The notes under the pieces were generated by a model that searched no databases, was not told where the DNA came from, and was given only the letters and a program-made list of their open reading frames with translations. The position numbers were made by a program, and so were the translations under genes. DNA of 64,000 bases, taken from NCBI GenBank assembly GCA_950295325.1, contig OX485803.1:60775554-60839553 (forward strand), read 5' to 3'. Positions 23,588-34,354 of the stretch are shown here, piece by piece. Source of the DNA: Polytrichum commune (lineage: Eukaryota; Streptophyta; Polytrichopsida; Polytrichales; Polytrichaceae). The stretch's first letter is position 1. Each line of letters opens with the position of its first letter.

Positions 23588-23950
23588 TTTATTCAAAGAA
23601 CACACAATCACAATCTTGAAACTTACTCAAGCTCACAACAATTCATTGTAAAAGAGGGCATGGGAAGACCCAAGAAATGCATGTGTTGTGACCGAAAGGA
23701 GAGAGAAGCCTTTAAGAAAATAACAAGGAAGGGAGGACGGAAAGGAATGAGAGAAAGTGACCTCTAAGTATGTAGTTTTTTTTGCATTGATATGGGAATC
23801 TCCTTGGAAGCTTCTTTTTCAAAACAATTTTGGAGTATCGCTAAACCTTTTCACAAACAATGCACATTCTTCATCTACTATCAAATGAAGGTCTTGCGGC
23901 TTTAAAGTTAAAAACACGTGAAGTGTACTTATTGATGTTGATTCAACGAT

Positions 23951-23992
<42 letters not shown>

Positions 23993-26174
23993 CAATTGAT
24001 GTTCTTGAACGACTTGGTGAATCACATGTAAGCAATTTATTAGGTTCAAATTGGAAAAGATCATGATACATTAAAATTGCATAAGTATAAGTTGCGTATT
24101 TTGGTGTCTTTATTGCTTTCAACATGTGAAAAACATTGACCAATGGCACGCACCGCTTTACAACAAATTTGTGGTCAAGAAAAACACAAATCATAACCCC
24201 CTCTTAATTATTGAGTCTATTTTTTGGAGGGCCTCAAGTATATTTCACCTATTGCCACATAACATTATGAACAAAAATAATTTCATTTGGACATGGCTCA
24301 CTATTGATAGCAAATGTGATATAATAGAGGCAATACAACTTTATGTTAGACTTGATCTATGAATTTATAAATTTTGTGTAGGCAAGTGTGATTCCAATGT
24401 AGTTAAGATATTTAGACATGGACTATCGTAGTATCATAATGGACCCAACATTAATTATATTACCTGAGAATTTATAAATTTTTTTAACAATTAGTGTTGT
24501 AGACAAACCCCGTTTTTGTAAAAGAATTGTGAAAATGATGGAATATTTCATCTATCAAAATAGACACTTAAAAATAAATCAGTGACTAGCCTAAACTGCC
24601 ATGTGACTATAGTATTGAAATTTTTGTGAGCCCCGCAAAATTAACTTGAGAAGTGAACACAAAGTAGGGTAATAAAGTCAAGTTAGTCAAACTAGAGCAT
24701 CCTCAAAAGCAACGTGAGGGGTGTATCAAGCCAATGGAAATGTGCATAGACTATACAAAAGAGCTTTCATTTTGAAGCGACTTTGGTAAAGCGAAGCCCC
24801 CGAAGTTGGACCATGTGGAAGGACTTGGGTATAAGGTCACGCATCTAGGTTAGGGCCAAATCCTTCCCTTAACTTATGGAAAATCATCCATCATGGATGA
24901 ACAAAGCTTGGGTGGGGTACCTCCGGTCATCTTTGAAACTACGTGGGAAAAAACGTAAGGTCCAACAAATGCATCAAGTACAAGTAGACCCCACAAAGCC
25001 ATTTGTCTCTTCTAGATAAGAATGTACATACCACTATCGGAGAACTTCCCCCTAGTTTGATATTGCGAGGTGAACATGCCAAAGTCATAGTCCACTTAAA
25101 GTTTGGGTTTCACAATACCTACCGCCGAAAGGCCAATAGTGAAAATAAGCGCCTTCATGGTTGGTTGCTCACTCGCCACGATTCAAGCTCGCCACATTAA
25201 CCTACAGTCTAAATATAGGTTAAGTTGACTCGAAATAATAATATCGGGCTATGTATTACAATGAGCATTTTGAACCTTCCCTCAGTAGGATCTATGAAGA
25301 CTTGCTCGTTAACTTACGTAGCCGCAATTAGTACAACCCAAAAAGTGATTATCCTAGTTCTTGCTAAACGCTACGGTAAGATTGGCAATCGTAGCCCTAT
25401 TTGAGGCAGGGAGTGCGTATCAAGTTGGTTAACCTAACCTTGACCACCTTGTTTTAGGGATGCCACCAAGAAGGGCAATCCCTTTGGCCTCCCCATTGAC
25501 CAACTGCTCGCAATTATAATGGATTATTGGCTCAAAATGCCACATTGGCCTCATGCACGTAGTACCTCAGAGGAGTCAACAATGAATTCTTCTTCAAGAT
25601 TTACATGGTTGTGCACTATGATTGATCAGTTGGTGAATCGTTGCAAGGAGCAATGAAGGGCTTGGGATATGAGGATAAGGCATATTAATTGAAGGTGTGT
25701 GTGGTGGGGGGGGGGGGGGGGAGGGGAGGGGGCCTTGTTGTTAGATCACATGCATCTCTCTTGTACAGTCATGTCTATTGAAACTACTTAAACTATATAG
25801 AATGCATTGGACAATCAAGGTTGTCAACACACTACAAATGTGTAGCTAGTAGTTGCATTTCTTATGTTCTCTTCGGTTATTATGCGGCTATTTGCATGTC
25901 TTTGTTGTTTCTCTTGAAACACGTACTCAAAATCTTGAAATTTAGTAGAGCGCATTTTACAAAATGTATACAATCTTGAGCAAGGGAAAACCCTATGGAT
26001 GTATAAGACATGTTGGAGAGCGAGATATAATCACAAGGAAGGAGGGAGGGTAACCTAGATTGTACTTGTTATTTCTCAACTTTATGCATGCATCTCTTCC
26101 AATGATGTGGGACCTGTGTATGTTTATAGATGCCGTTAAGAGGGGTCCACTATTGGAAGCAAAGTGAGATACAA
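23588..26174. other. Intergenic DNA with microsatellite
   Basis: A (CA)n(TA)n tract lies at 23951-23991 and a G-run at 25706-25721. No gene, terminal repeat or RNA is recognised. The phrase agagcatcctcaa at 24696 resembles a single end of the Tourist-like family at 20823. Confidence 0.4.
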
Positions 26175-26880
26175 CATCAATTATGGTATTTAGTGTCACC
26201 AACCCAATAGTGTCACTTATCACATCTAGAGGCCTTTGAATGTGTTACACAGATTGCCACACCTAGTGCCAAAACTAATATTAAAGTACGCCAAAATGAG
26301 AATGAGTTTGGAAATTTTATCAACTTGGTTGTATCAATGAAACTAGTTTTACATGTTTATCTCAATTGTAATTATCATAACATGACAATGACATATTTAA
26401 TCAATATGTCAGTTCAATGTATAAACTATAAATCTTTATATCTTCAAAAAAAATAGTACCTCAAGTATCATTCGTGTTAAAAAAAAATGGAGATGTCTCA
26501 CACATGTGGTAGTTTGACTTTAACTAGTCACCTCACTCCTTCACTCCTCGTCTCACACTATTTGCACCAAAGATTAACTTTGTCAAAAAATTCATCTATT
26601 TCAAATAATCATTTATCATGACAAATAATGGGCTTAACATTGTTCAAATTCATAACAATGTTTTGTGGGACTGACAATATTCCACATAATATTCAGATTG
26701 AATGTGGGAATATTCAAGAATATTATGTGGAATATTGTCAACCCACAAAACATTGTTATGGATAGGAATAATGCCATGTGACGTCAACAATTAATGAACA
26801 TGTTATTTGTAGAGTTATAGAAATTTAGTGTAATTGTTTATAAATAATGGACATGACACCAAATATCATATCAATTTACT
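26175..26880. repeat. Possible family K element, copy 2
   Basis: The left phrase tatggtatttagtgtcacc and the right phrase gacatgacaccaaatatcat look like inverted ends of the kind at 28032-28507, about 700 bases apart. The match is short, and I could not find a duplication. Confidence 0.35.
26651..26760. repeat. Long perfect-stem foldback
   Basis: Arms 26651-26694 and 26718-26760 are complementary over about 43 bases with a single small bulge or mismatch zone, separated by 23 bases. The arm starts cataacaatgttttgtggg. The small divergence suggests a recent origin. It could be a foldback transposon or a source of small RNA. Confidence 0.85.
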
Positions 26881-26917
26881 ACTACTACTACCCATAGTAC
26901 ACGGCTCACTCACATTG

Positions 26918-27154
26918 AGAGAGAGGGAATTGTTGAATGTAAGTGCACCTCTCGTTCATCCACACAAATAGCTATGACATAGTATGTGACTTGGACTTTA
27001 GCATTCTTAGTAGTTTTGACACTTAAATTAGATTAAAAGATTCCAAATTAATCCAATCCAAGTCATTTGAGATGAATTGGCCACAAACCTATAGAGGGTC
27101 AGGTTTCATGTTGTATGGATGAAAGGTATGCTTGTTGCAGTAATTCCCTCTCTC
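26918..27154. mobile_element. Family F MITE, copy 2
   Basis: The ends gagagagggaattgttgaat and ttgcagtaattccctctctc are inverted repeats, continuing inward with cacctctcgttcatcc against ggatgaaaggtatgc. The layout and length match the copy at 39158-39389. Confidence 0.68.
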
Positions 27155-28029
27155 CCACTCACATAGCCGCATGACATTACTTTCTACAAGACAAAGTAGC
27201 ACATGCAAGTAAGAATACAAGTTTTAATGTCCTAAAGGTCATAGCGAGATCTCCCCAAAATTGTCTAAAACAATTCATCCCAATTCAACATCTTCTTAAA
27301 CAAAAAGAATTCTTCCTCAATGATGGATATGACAATATGGATGACATCTTTTGAACAATTGAGATTGTTCGTACATAATTTCAGCCATCCACGTGTCCCA
27401 CACCAGAGGATTAAAACGTAAATGTGTATGCTGATATGGTTGGGTAGAGATGCCTGCCCATGAAAAAAAAAATCCTCCTTGGCCTTTAGGGATTAAGTTG
27501 TAACTTGGTAGACTTGGTGCATGGCTTAGGGCCAAAGTAGCACGTGGTCGATCATTCACCAGTGTCAAAGAGAAGTTCCATGGAGTCTGCCCGAATAAAA
27601 GAAACTTATGTAGTTTCAGATTCAACTGCTGAGCTTGAGACTGCTACTGCCAACCCCAACAATGGCTAGAGCTTTTGTTGGTTTGGTTTCCTAATAGTTA
27701 AACTTTGTCCCTCTAGGTTGGTTGTTGGTTCATCCCAATGTAAGTTCATTAGACCGATTTGGGGTTTTTAACCTTGACATAAGGGTTAATATAGCCTTTA
27801 AAATTGTGGGCTTTACAATAGTTATCAATCCATGTTTCCGTTAATGCTCTCCCCCAGTCAGCCTACCCTCACGATAGGTGTTGTGAACATCCATCGGAGC
27901 ATTGTGGTGTCTAAGTAGGGTAAACTCATCCATTGGGAAGGTGGAAACACATCAAGTTGTTTTGTAACTTCAATTTTAATGTATGTAGCTCAGTCAATCC
28001 AAACTTACATCATGGACTTTAGATTAGTC
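27155..28029. other. Intergenic DNA, family H repeat fragment
   Basis: About 27225-27480 resembles 43995-44260 in the phrases ctaaaacaattcatccca and cagccatccacgtgtcccac. The family is otherwise unclassified. No gene is supported. Confidence 0.4.
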
Positions 28030-28031
28030 TA

Positions 28032-28507
28032 CACCGTTTGTGGTATTTAGTGTCACGTACACTATTTGCAAGGGACGTGAAGTAGATACCTAGAGGCCTC
28101 AAAGTGTCATCTCCCTTAATTGCCAATGTGATACTATTTGTCAACATAAGTAACTTCTTAACATGAAAAACTATTTGCATTTTGACATATAGTTTAGCAC
28201 ATCGGGATAATTGAGATGATAGTTTTGCAAGTTTGTATGTAAGGGGACAATAGTAGCGAGCATACTAATGGCAAGTGTCGTATGTGTACACTTTTAGTCA
28301 ACTTGTAGACCATCGTGTAACATGGGCATACACCTCATAACACTACTGAACATACACATGCCAAGATATTAGTAAGGGGCTTGATCGCCAAGTGTCATGA
28401 GGTCGCACTAGTGATGAAGTTGTCAATGAATAGTACAACCTAGCATACTCCTCCAAATAGGGTAAGTGACACTATTACACATGTGACACCAAATACCATA
28501 AACGGTG
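28032..28507. mobile_element. Family K MITE with TA flanks
   Basis: The inverted ends read caccgtttgtggtatttagt on the left and actcaaaataccataaacggtg-like on the right (ccaaataccataaacggtg). TA sits on both sides, 28030-28031 and 28508-28509. TA flanks fit Tc1/mariner-type insertion, but TA could also be part of the terminal repeat. The phrase ggtatttagtgtcac recurs elsewhere in the window. Confidence 0.65.
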
Positions 28508-28509
28508 TA

Positions 28510-29668
28510 GTGGGGTTAAATTTGAACGAATCAACTTTCAACCTCATAGAGTAGATGGTGCTAAAACTAACCCCCCCCCCCCCAACCAAAAATCACACAT
28601 TTCAAACTCTTGCATAATGAATACATCTTGGTTGTGAAAATATCCACCATCTTAACATCAGAGTTTCCATGCTTGTTTTTTTTTAATAATTCACCAAAAA
28701 ATTTTGTAGGGCAATGACAACCATAGAAACTAGTATGGGACACTTGTTGCTACAAGACAAGCCAAAAGGTCATTGTAGTGAACATGACACGTTAGTTACT
28801 CATGCCACACTAAATAGGACCTATATTGTCGTGTCAACGGTTTAATCACATACCAAACCCTCGTTCATCAACAATTGGTTCCATTTGTGTCACCGCCCCT
28901 CAACGTTAATATGCATTGGAAAAGTGGCCAATATGTCAAGGCCTCATGGCATGGATTTGTAGGCTATACTTGCTTAGCAACTTAGCAACTCTAGTCCCAT
29001 TCCGACTTGTATCGTGCCCTAAAACTAAGAAGAGTTTGGGTCCTAAATCGGGGGTGCAATAAACAATTGTCTGTATAAGTTTATTGCTAATTCATACTAG
29101 ATTGATCTTAGTACACTAATTTGGTAGTCTATGATCTTAATTAAGGTGCTCAATTGGCTTAGAATAGTAACGTTCATGCTCTATGTAAGAATTCACGCGG
29201 TTTTCACCCTCCCAATGGTAGGTGTTGCGAGCCTACACCCAATTTAAGAATGGGAACCTTAATAGGGAAGAGGTGCACCTAGTAAGTGAAAACCGATATC
29301 CTCGGGAAAACATTTTCACCGTCTAGCATGCGAAAGCACTATAGTAGAGATAGGGAAAATGACAATACAATCTTGAATAGTGTGTCATGTTAATTAGAGT
29401 GGTTGTCACTTGTCGTGTAGCATCAAGTGTCCCATGTTTCAACCTATAGTAGCCTCCTAGTGATTGCAAGATAATGAACGTGAATCGATGTTGAATAGTG
29501 TGGGTCACACTATATTAGGATAGTGTAGTTGATTACATATGTGGCAACTAGACAACATACTTTCCACCCACCAGGTCATCGGTAGGTCTTTTTGCAATCC
29601 CAACTTATCTTAGCTTGGCATTTGCAGATGGATTGGAACTTTCAAAGACATTGGAACTAATTTGTTAA
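28510..29668. other. Intergenic DNA
   Basis: A C-run lies at 28571-28583. A segment near 29195-29330 loosely repeats 27835-27960 (ttttcaccctcccaatggt-like phrases). No gene is supported. Confidence 0.4.
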
Positions 29669-29707
29669 GGTAGATGGGTCTTCAATGGTTAATTGTTTTT
29701 TTTACTA

Positions 29708-31286
29708 CAGTCCTACCTCTTCCATGCTCGATAATGCGACAACCTTAATATAATGACACAAATTTTGTAAGCCAAACTTTATTTTTTAAATCTATCTCTA
29801 TAATATGATTGTGACATTCTTAATACGACTCTCCTGAACCCCCAAAATGTCATATTAGAGAGGTAATAAATGCATACAATGCAGGTCCCACACATGTAGA
29901 AATACATAGTCAATGTTGATTTATATAGAATTCACATATGAAATGTGGATAAAATGACTTTCAATGTAAACTAGTGTTAAAACATGCGAACTAACGGAAT
30001 TAGTTTCTATATCTCAAAATCTGATCAAGAGACTCATTACCTTATGTCTCTTTTGCAATATTCATTTAAACCCTAAACCAAGGTGCTCAATTTGTTTTTG
30101 AGCATTTTGAACTCAATATTTATCATATTGTTCGAAAACTCTCAAATTTTCAATTCTTTTAGTGGTAGTCTTTTCCAATTCCGAGTTGTATTGGCAAAAT
30201 TTTGAGCATTTGAAGGGAGGGTAAGTTTCGCACTTGATTCTAGACCATAGTCTTTTCTTTCTTTTTTGCAAATTATGAGGTCAATTGTGATCATATCTCA
30301 TTTATCTAGACATTGTTTTTTTTTAATATTTTCTATTTTTGGTGGTGGATTTACTCAATTTGAGTTGTATTGGCAGAGTTATGATAGTTTGAAGGTTGGT
30401 TGAGTTATTGACTTCAAAACATCTATCCACATTTATACATTATGAGGTCAATTATGTTCCAATATTTTTTATTTACAGAGTGTTGGAAATCTATCAAAAT
30501 AACACATGATTTGGTGGTAATTTTACTCAATTTTTAGTTGTTCCAATAGGAATGGATGATGTACAAAATGTACATCATTTGGTGATTTTATTGTAGTTGG
30601 GGGTTGTGAATGTCAAGATGGAACTAGATGGAAAGAGAAAGATAACAAATGTGACTCTAGATGAGAAGACCGACCAAGGCGTCCGTAGATTTGGCACTCC
30701 TCGTATCAAAATTGCAATTTGGACAAGATGAGATGCCATTTAAAGATTATTTGATAATGGAAGGTGAAGACATCGTTGAAGTTGAATATTGCATGTTAGA
30801 GGTGGTTGATATGACATTGGGACATTAAATAAAGTCACCTCGTTTTGACCTTAATGCAAAGCCCTTGGACTCTTCAGATGTTGATGAAAGACCTCCGCTT
30901 GTTGTGAAACTAGCAGACGCTCAATTGTTAACTACGTTTTAGACAACTCATTAGATTTAATTAAATTATAGATGTAATGAAATTGCATACCACGTTGAAG
31001 AAGCTTAATGAGATTTATGTTGCTAATTTGAAGTGGCACCATCGGCGAACTATTGATTCCTTCTTCAATTCCACATAGATTTCATAAGAGAAATTTGCAT
31101 AGTCGTAGAGACATTTGAAAGAAAATTATTTTGTACATGTGGCAAAATATCTAATGTGTGTTTTTAGGAAGTACCTCGTTATTATGACAACGAGGTCCAA
31201 TTTGTCATATTATTGGATATGTGACACCTCGATATTATGACGGTTTTCTCGTTTCTCATATGTGTCATATCAAAGAGGTAGGATTG
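29708..31286 (+). mobile_element. pogo-like DNA transposon, decayed
   Basis: The ends cagtcctacctctt and aagaggtaggattg are inverted repeats starting CAGT/CAAT, typical of pogo/Tigger elements. TA flanks both sides (29706-29707, 31287-31288). The 1579-bp interior ends in a transposase tail. The subterminal tcgttattatgac-type repeats near 31170-31250 fit binding sites. It is internally deleted and full of stops. Confidence 0.85.
30600..31090 (+). pseudogene. pogo/CENP-B-type transposase, C-terminal remnant
   Basis: The plus strand reads, across stops and frameshifts, MPFKDYLIMEGEDIVEVEY (from about 30730), then RPPLVVKLADAQLLTT (from about 30890), and ends with LKKLNEIYVANLKWHHRRTI (from about 30996) followed by DSFF. 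The closing T(I/L)DSFF motif and the preceding leucine-rich linker are familiar from Tigger/Jerky-type transposase tails. The DDE core is not present in readable form. It lies inside the TA-flanked element, as expected for its own gene. Confidence 0.6.
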
Positions 31287-31440
31287 TAGCCCACTTCGCC
31301 TAGGCTATGAAACACATGATGAATACAAGATGGATAGCATGTCCAAATCGAGGTTATAGCCACTTTCATCATATTCATATTTCCATAGCTCAAACGAATA
31401 CCTATTTCATTATCAAAGGGGAGATTCATAAGCTCGTTAA

Positions 31441-31546
31441 GGGGTAGTTTCCATGTAGGGCGCTCTGTGCTTGCCCACCATATTCTAGGGGAAATATAAA
31501 TTCCACTAGAATCTAGTGGGCGAGCAACCCACATGAAAACTAACCC
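31441..31546. mobile_element. 106-bp Tourist-like MITE
   Basis: The ends ggggtagtttccatgt and acatgaaaactaaccc are imperfect inverted repeats, flanked by TAA on both sides (31438-31440, 31547-31549). Related ends occur near 51263 and 57220-57260 (gggtg(a/c)gtttccat). Removing it restores the family G sequence. Confidence 0.78.
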
Positions 31547-31738
31547 TAAATGATCATATAGCCCCCCCCCCCCCTCCCTCCATTTATTTTGACTATCAAA
31601 CTTAGAACGGTTATCATATTTTGAGCAGGTTGTCCAACATGTTTGAAACACATGTCTTGGTGCCACACCATAACACACCACATACTTTCAAATGTAGGTG
31701 TCTGATCAAGACAAGTAACTGAATTAGGCACGTCTATC

Positions 31739-32511
31739 TAATAACAAGGTAGGGGACTTAATATACAATTTATTTGTGCTTCCCTTTTCTATCTCCTCTT
31801 GCTCTCCATATTGCTCACACTATTTTAGAGTGCAAGCCACCGGAGCCTACCTTCCCATCTAATGCTCACCTTCAACTTAGGCTCATGGCCTCCTCTTTGA
31901 GGATGAGCCTTCAATTGGGTTGAAACTTGAGCCCTCACCCAAATTCTTAGGAGCACTTTCAAACATTAGACTCATTTGTGAAGTTCCTCAAAGAGGGACA
32001 AAAACCGTGGGTTTGGTCCTTCTTTGCGAAAAAAATCTATTAAGGGCTCGTTAGCTTGTCATGTATTGGAGCCTATTTTGAAGGTTGCGTGGAATTTTTG
32101 AGACGCTTCGTTCTATCTCCCAGATTTTGAGAAAGAAATTAGGATCTAAAATAGGGTACATGCAATGCGTGTGACAATTTGGAGTTACGCGGCGTTGTAA
32201 CTATTCAATCACAATGTAATATTTTACTATGCAAAGCCGTTTACGTTCCGATAATGTTTGAACAACCTGTTGAACTTTCGTCGATGAACATCAAACTCAC
32301 GAGGAAAACGTTATTGCCTAACTCTGAATAGTAACACACACTAATTGGGATAATCAATGTAGCGTTGCCCCATGAACGGCTTCAATTGGTAGATGACTTG
32401 CCACAAACGCAACCCATCGTTGAATCCCTTCTCGCTAGTTGTGTGATCCGAGGTGAATGAGTTACATTGACATACTTGGTGGACTTAGGCCCACAAATGC
32501 CAAAATTTGAT
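31739..32511. other. Intergenic DNA
   Basis: No gene recognised. The phrase acacactaattgggataatc near 32335 echoes 1055. Confidence 0.4.
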
Positions 32512-32712
32512 TTAGTCCTCGTCGTCTTCGTACGTTGTAGAAACTACCTTGATGTAGTTTCCATGCCTCTTCGTTTTTAGACGATCAAAGATTTTGTAAA
32601 CTTTCGGGTAACTAAACTCGTCCAAGAAAAGGCACGACTCGATGTACATTTGCATTAACAAAATCTCACCACCATATCCTATTTCCGTCAACCGAAATCG
32701 AATACAACACCT
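32512..32712 (-). pseudogene. Unidentified coding-like remnant
   Basis: The minus strand holds a 66-codon frame ending at 32512. It has protein-like composition and regular content: MYIESCLFLDEFSYPKVY, then IFDRLKTKRHGNYIKVVS and TTYEDDED. CpG is higher here than around it, and similar composition continues upstream to about 33100, broken by stops. I do not recognise the family. It may be the end of a decayed gene or a second transposon-encoded protein. Confidence 0.35.
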
Positions 32713-34068
32713 TCACACCTCAATACGATTACACTCGAGATGGGTGCTTTTTAGTTTGGACGTATAGAGATTGGCAAAATTATGGGCTATGAGGGCCTAT
32801 GGAATACAATGGCGTGACTATAGCTCAATAGTGCCAAGTGGAGGTAATGCCGAAGCCAAAGTGCGGCACCGAAACGATCTTCCTCGGCAAGGAGGCACAT
32901 CGTGAGCCACTTGTTTTGTCGGATGTGGACTTACAAGGGGGACTAAATACAATGTTTAGGTCAACCACAAAAGGTTAGGGTCACTATGGTATGACTCCGA
33001 GAGATTTATATCCCGACTCAACCGCCACGAGAAGAACGTGTGATAGGTTGGAACACATTTGTCGTCCATGTTTGTACTACATATGGGCCCCATACGACTC
33101 GAAACCCTCTTGCTTCCGAGTCTATGATTAGGCATGTATGTGATTAGGTCTAATTGGTCTGCATCGTAACAATGTTGTATTCAAGTAAATCTTACATTTC
33201 GGTTGCTTCATTTCTATGGGTGGATTGTTGATACACTTATGATATGCCTAAAGTTGATGCATGACGTGTGAATCCTCGGTGATTGCCTGAATGCTATCAT
33301 GTTAATAACCAAGGGAATTTTGTTTGATGTTCAATTGATATACAAACATGTTGAATAGTGAAAATACAATCAAAACAATAACTATCATATTATCATAATT
33401 AACTTTGCGTATTCTATCGGAGGATCTTACCGTACAATCCTATCGTAAGATCCTATCATAGCATTCAACATGTTATAGTTATGGACTTGGACTTAGTCAT
33501 GTTTTACTTAAACACGTGTTAACACAACCTTTGTTATCACGTATGCTGCATGTCGTGCAATCTAAACCCAATAGTTTCTAAATTCTACAAAATAATAGAT
33601 AGGTGATAAATTATATCAATTAAAACATTCTATCATATTTACACGGAGCGAACTATTTGTATGAAATTATGTCCCCTTTTATTTCCATGGGACCCACCAA
33701 AACTTTAAAGAATTAGCTTGTAATGTTGCAGCTGGCTACTACCCGACCCCCTTTTGGCCTACCACCCTCAAACAATGGCATACTTCATCCACATTATATC
33801 GTCCCCTGTTTTTTGTTTTTGGGTTCTTTTTCTTTTTCTTTTCTCTTCTTGCAATGAGACTACCATGCACAAACACAAAAACACAACAACCAAAAAAACT
33901 GAATATTCATTGTGTTCTTGATGTCGAGGTGCATCAAAATATTTGTAAGCCCATTTACACATCCACGCACTTCATCCAAGAGCTCCAATGGACACCGAAT
34001 AAGAACAAGGAGTCACCCAACATAAATATTCATCAGTTTGAAGATTTGTAATTGTTGTGTGAGCCACA
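32713..34068. other. Intergenic DNA, partly CpG-richer
   Basis: Positions 32713-33110 share the composition of the remnant above but have no open frame. Beyond that the DNA is AT-rich with no recognised feature. Confidence 0.35.
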
Positions 34069-34084
34069 ATGTTTTGCACTCATA

Positions 34085-34338
34085 AATAACCAACGTCGAG
34101 TACTCTAGCGTGAATTTGAGCCCGTTGGCTCTTACATGCTCAAGAATCCTCTTGGTGCATGGTGGGGTTTACTGCCTACCTTGCGGTGGGTGGGCTCTTG
34201 GCTTCCTACCTACCGTGCTAGTTTGTTTTTTCCGTCAAGTAGAGAGAAGATTTCACAGCGGGAATCGAACCGCCAACCACTCCGTTTGGAGATGGGTACC
34301 TCTCCACTATCACCCGGCAGTTTAGAATCATCTAGGAC
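34085..34338 (-). mobile_element. tRNA-derived SINE (type S1), copy 1, perfect TSD
   Basis: On the minus strand the element begins near 34338. An A-box-like segment lies around ggtgatagtggagaggt, and the B box is ggttcgattcc. A pyrimidine-rich linker follows, then a 3' half ending gttggttatt. A perfect 16-base duplication, atgttttgcactcata, flanks it at 34069-34084 and 34339-34354. The length of 254 bp is typical of plant SINEs. The 3' half is shared with the LINE end at 2057-2165. With a perfect duplication this is one of the younger insertions here. Confidence 0.92.
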
Positions 34339-34354
34339 ATGTTTTGCACTCATA

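Larger units (their letters stand above)
29669..31738 (-). mobile_element. Family G repeat split by two later insertions
   Basis: After removing 29708-31286 and 31441-31546, the remaining sequence aligns on the minus strand with the family G copies at 44398-44785 and 46815-47176. The ends resemble short inverted repeats of the form ggtaga(c/t)g. The interior has a C-run (31562-31574) where other copies have shorter G stretches. No protein is evident, so it is a non-autonomous repeat of about 370 bp. Confidence 0.78.
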
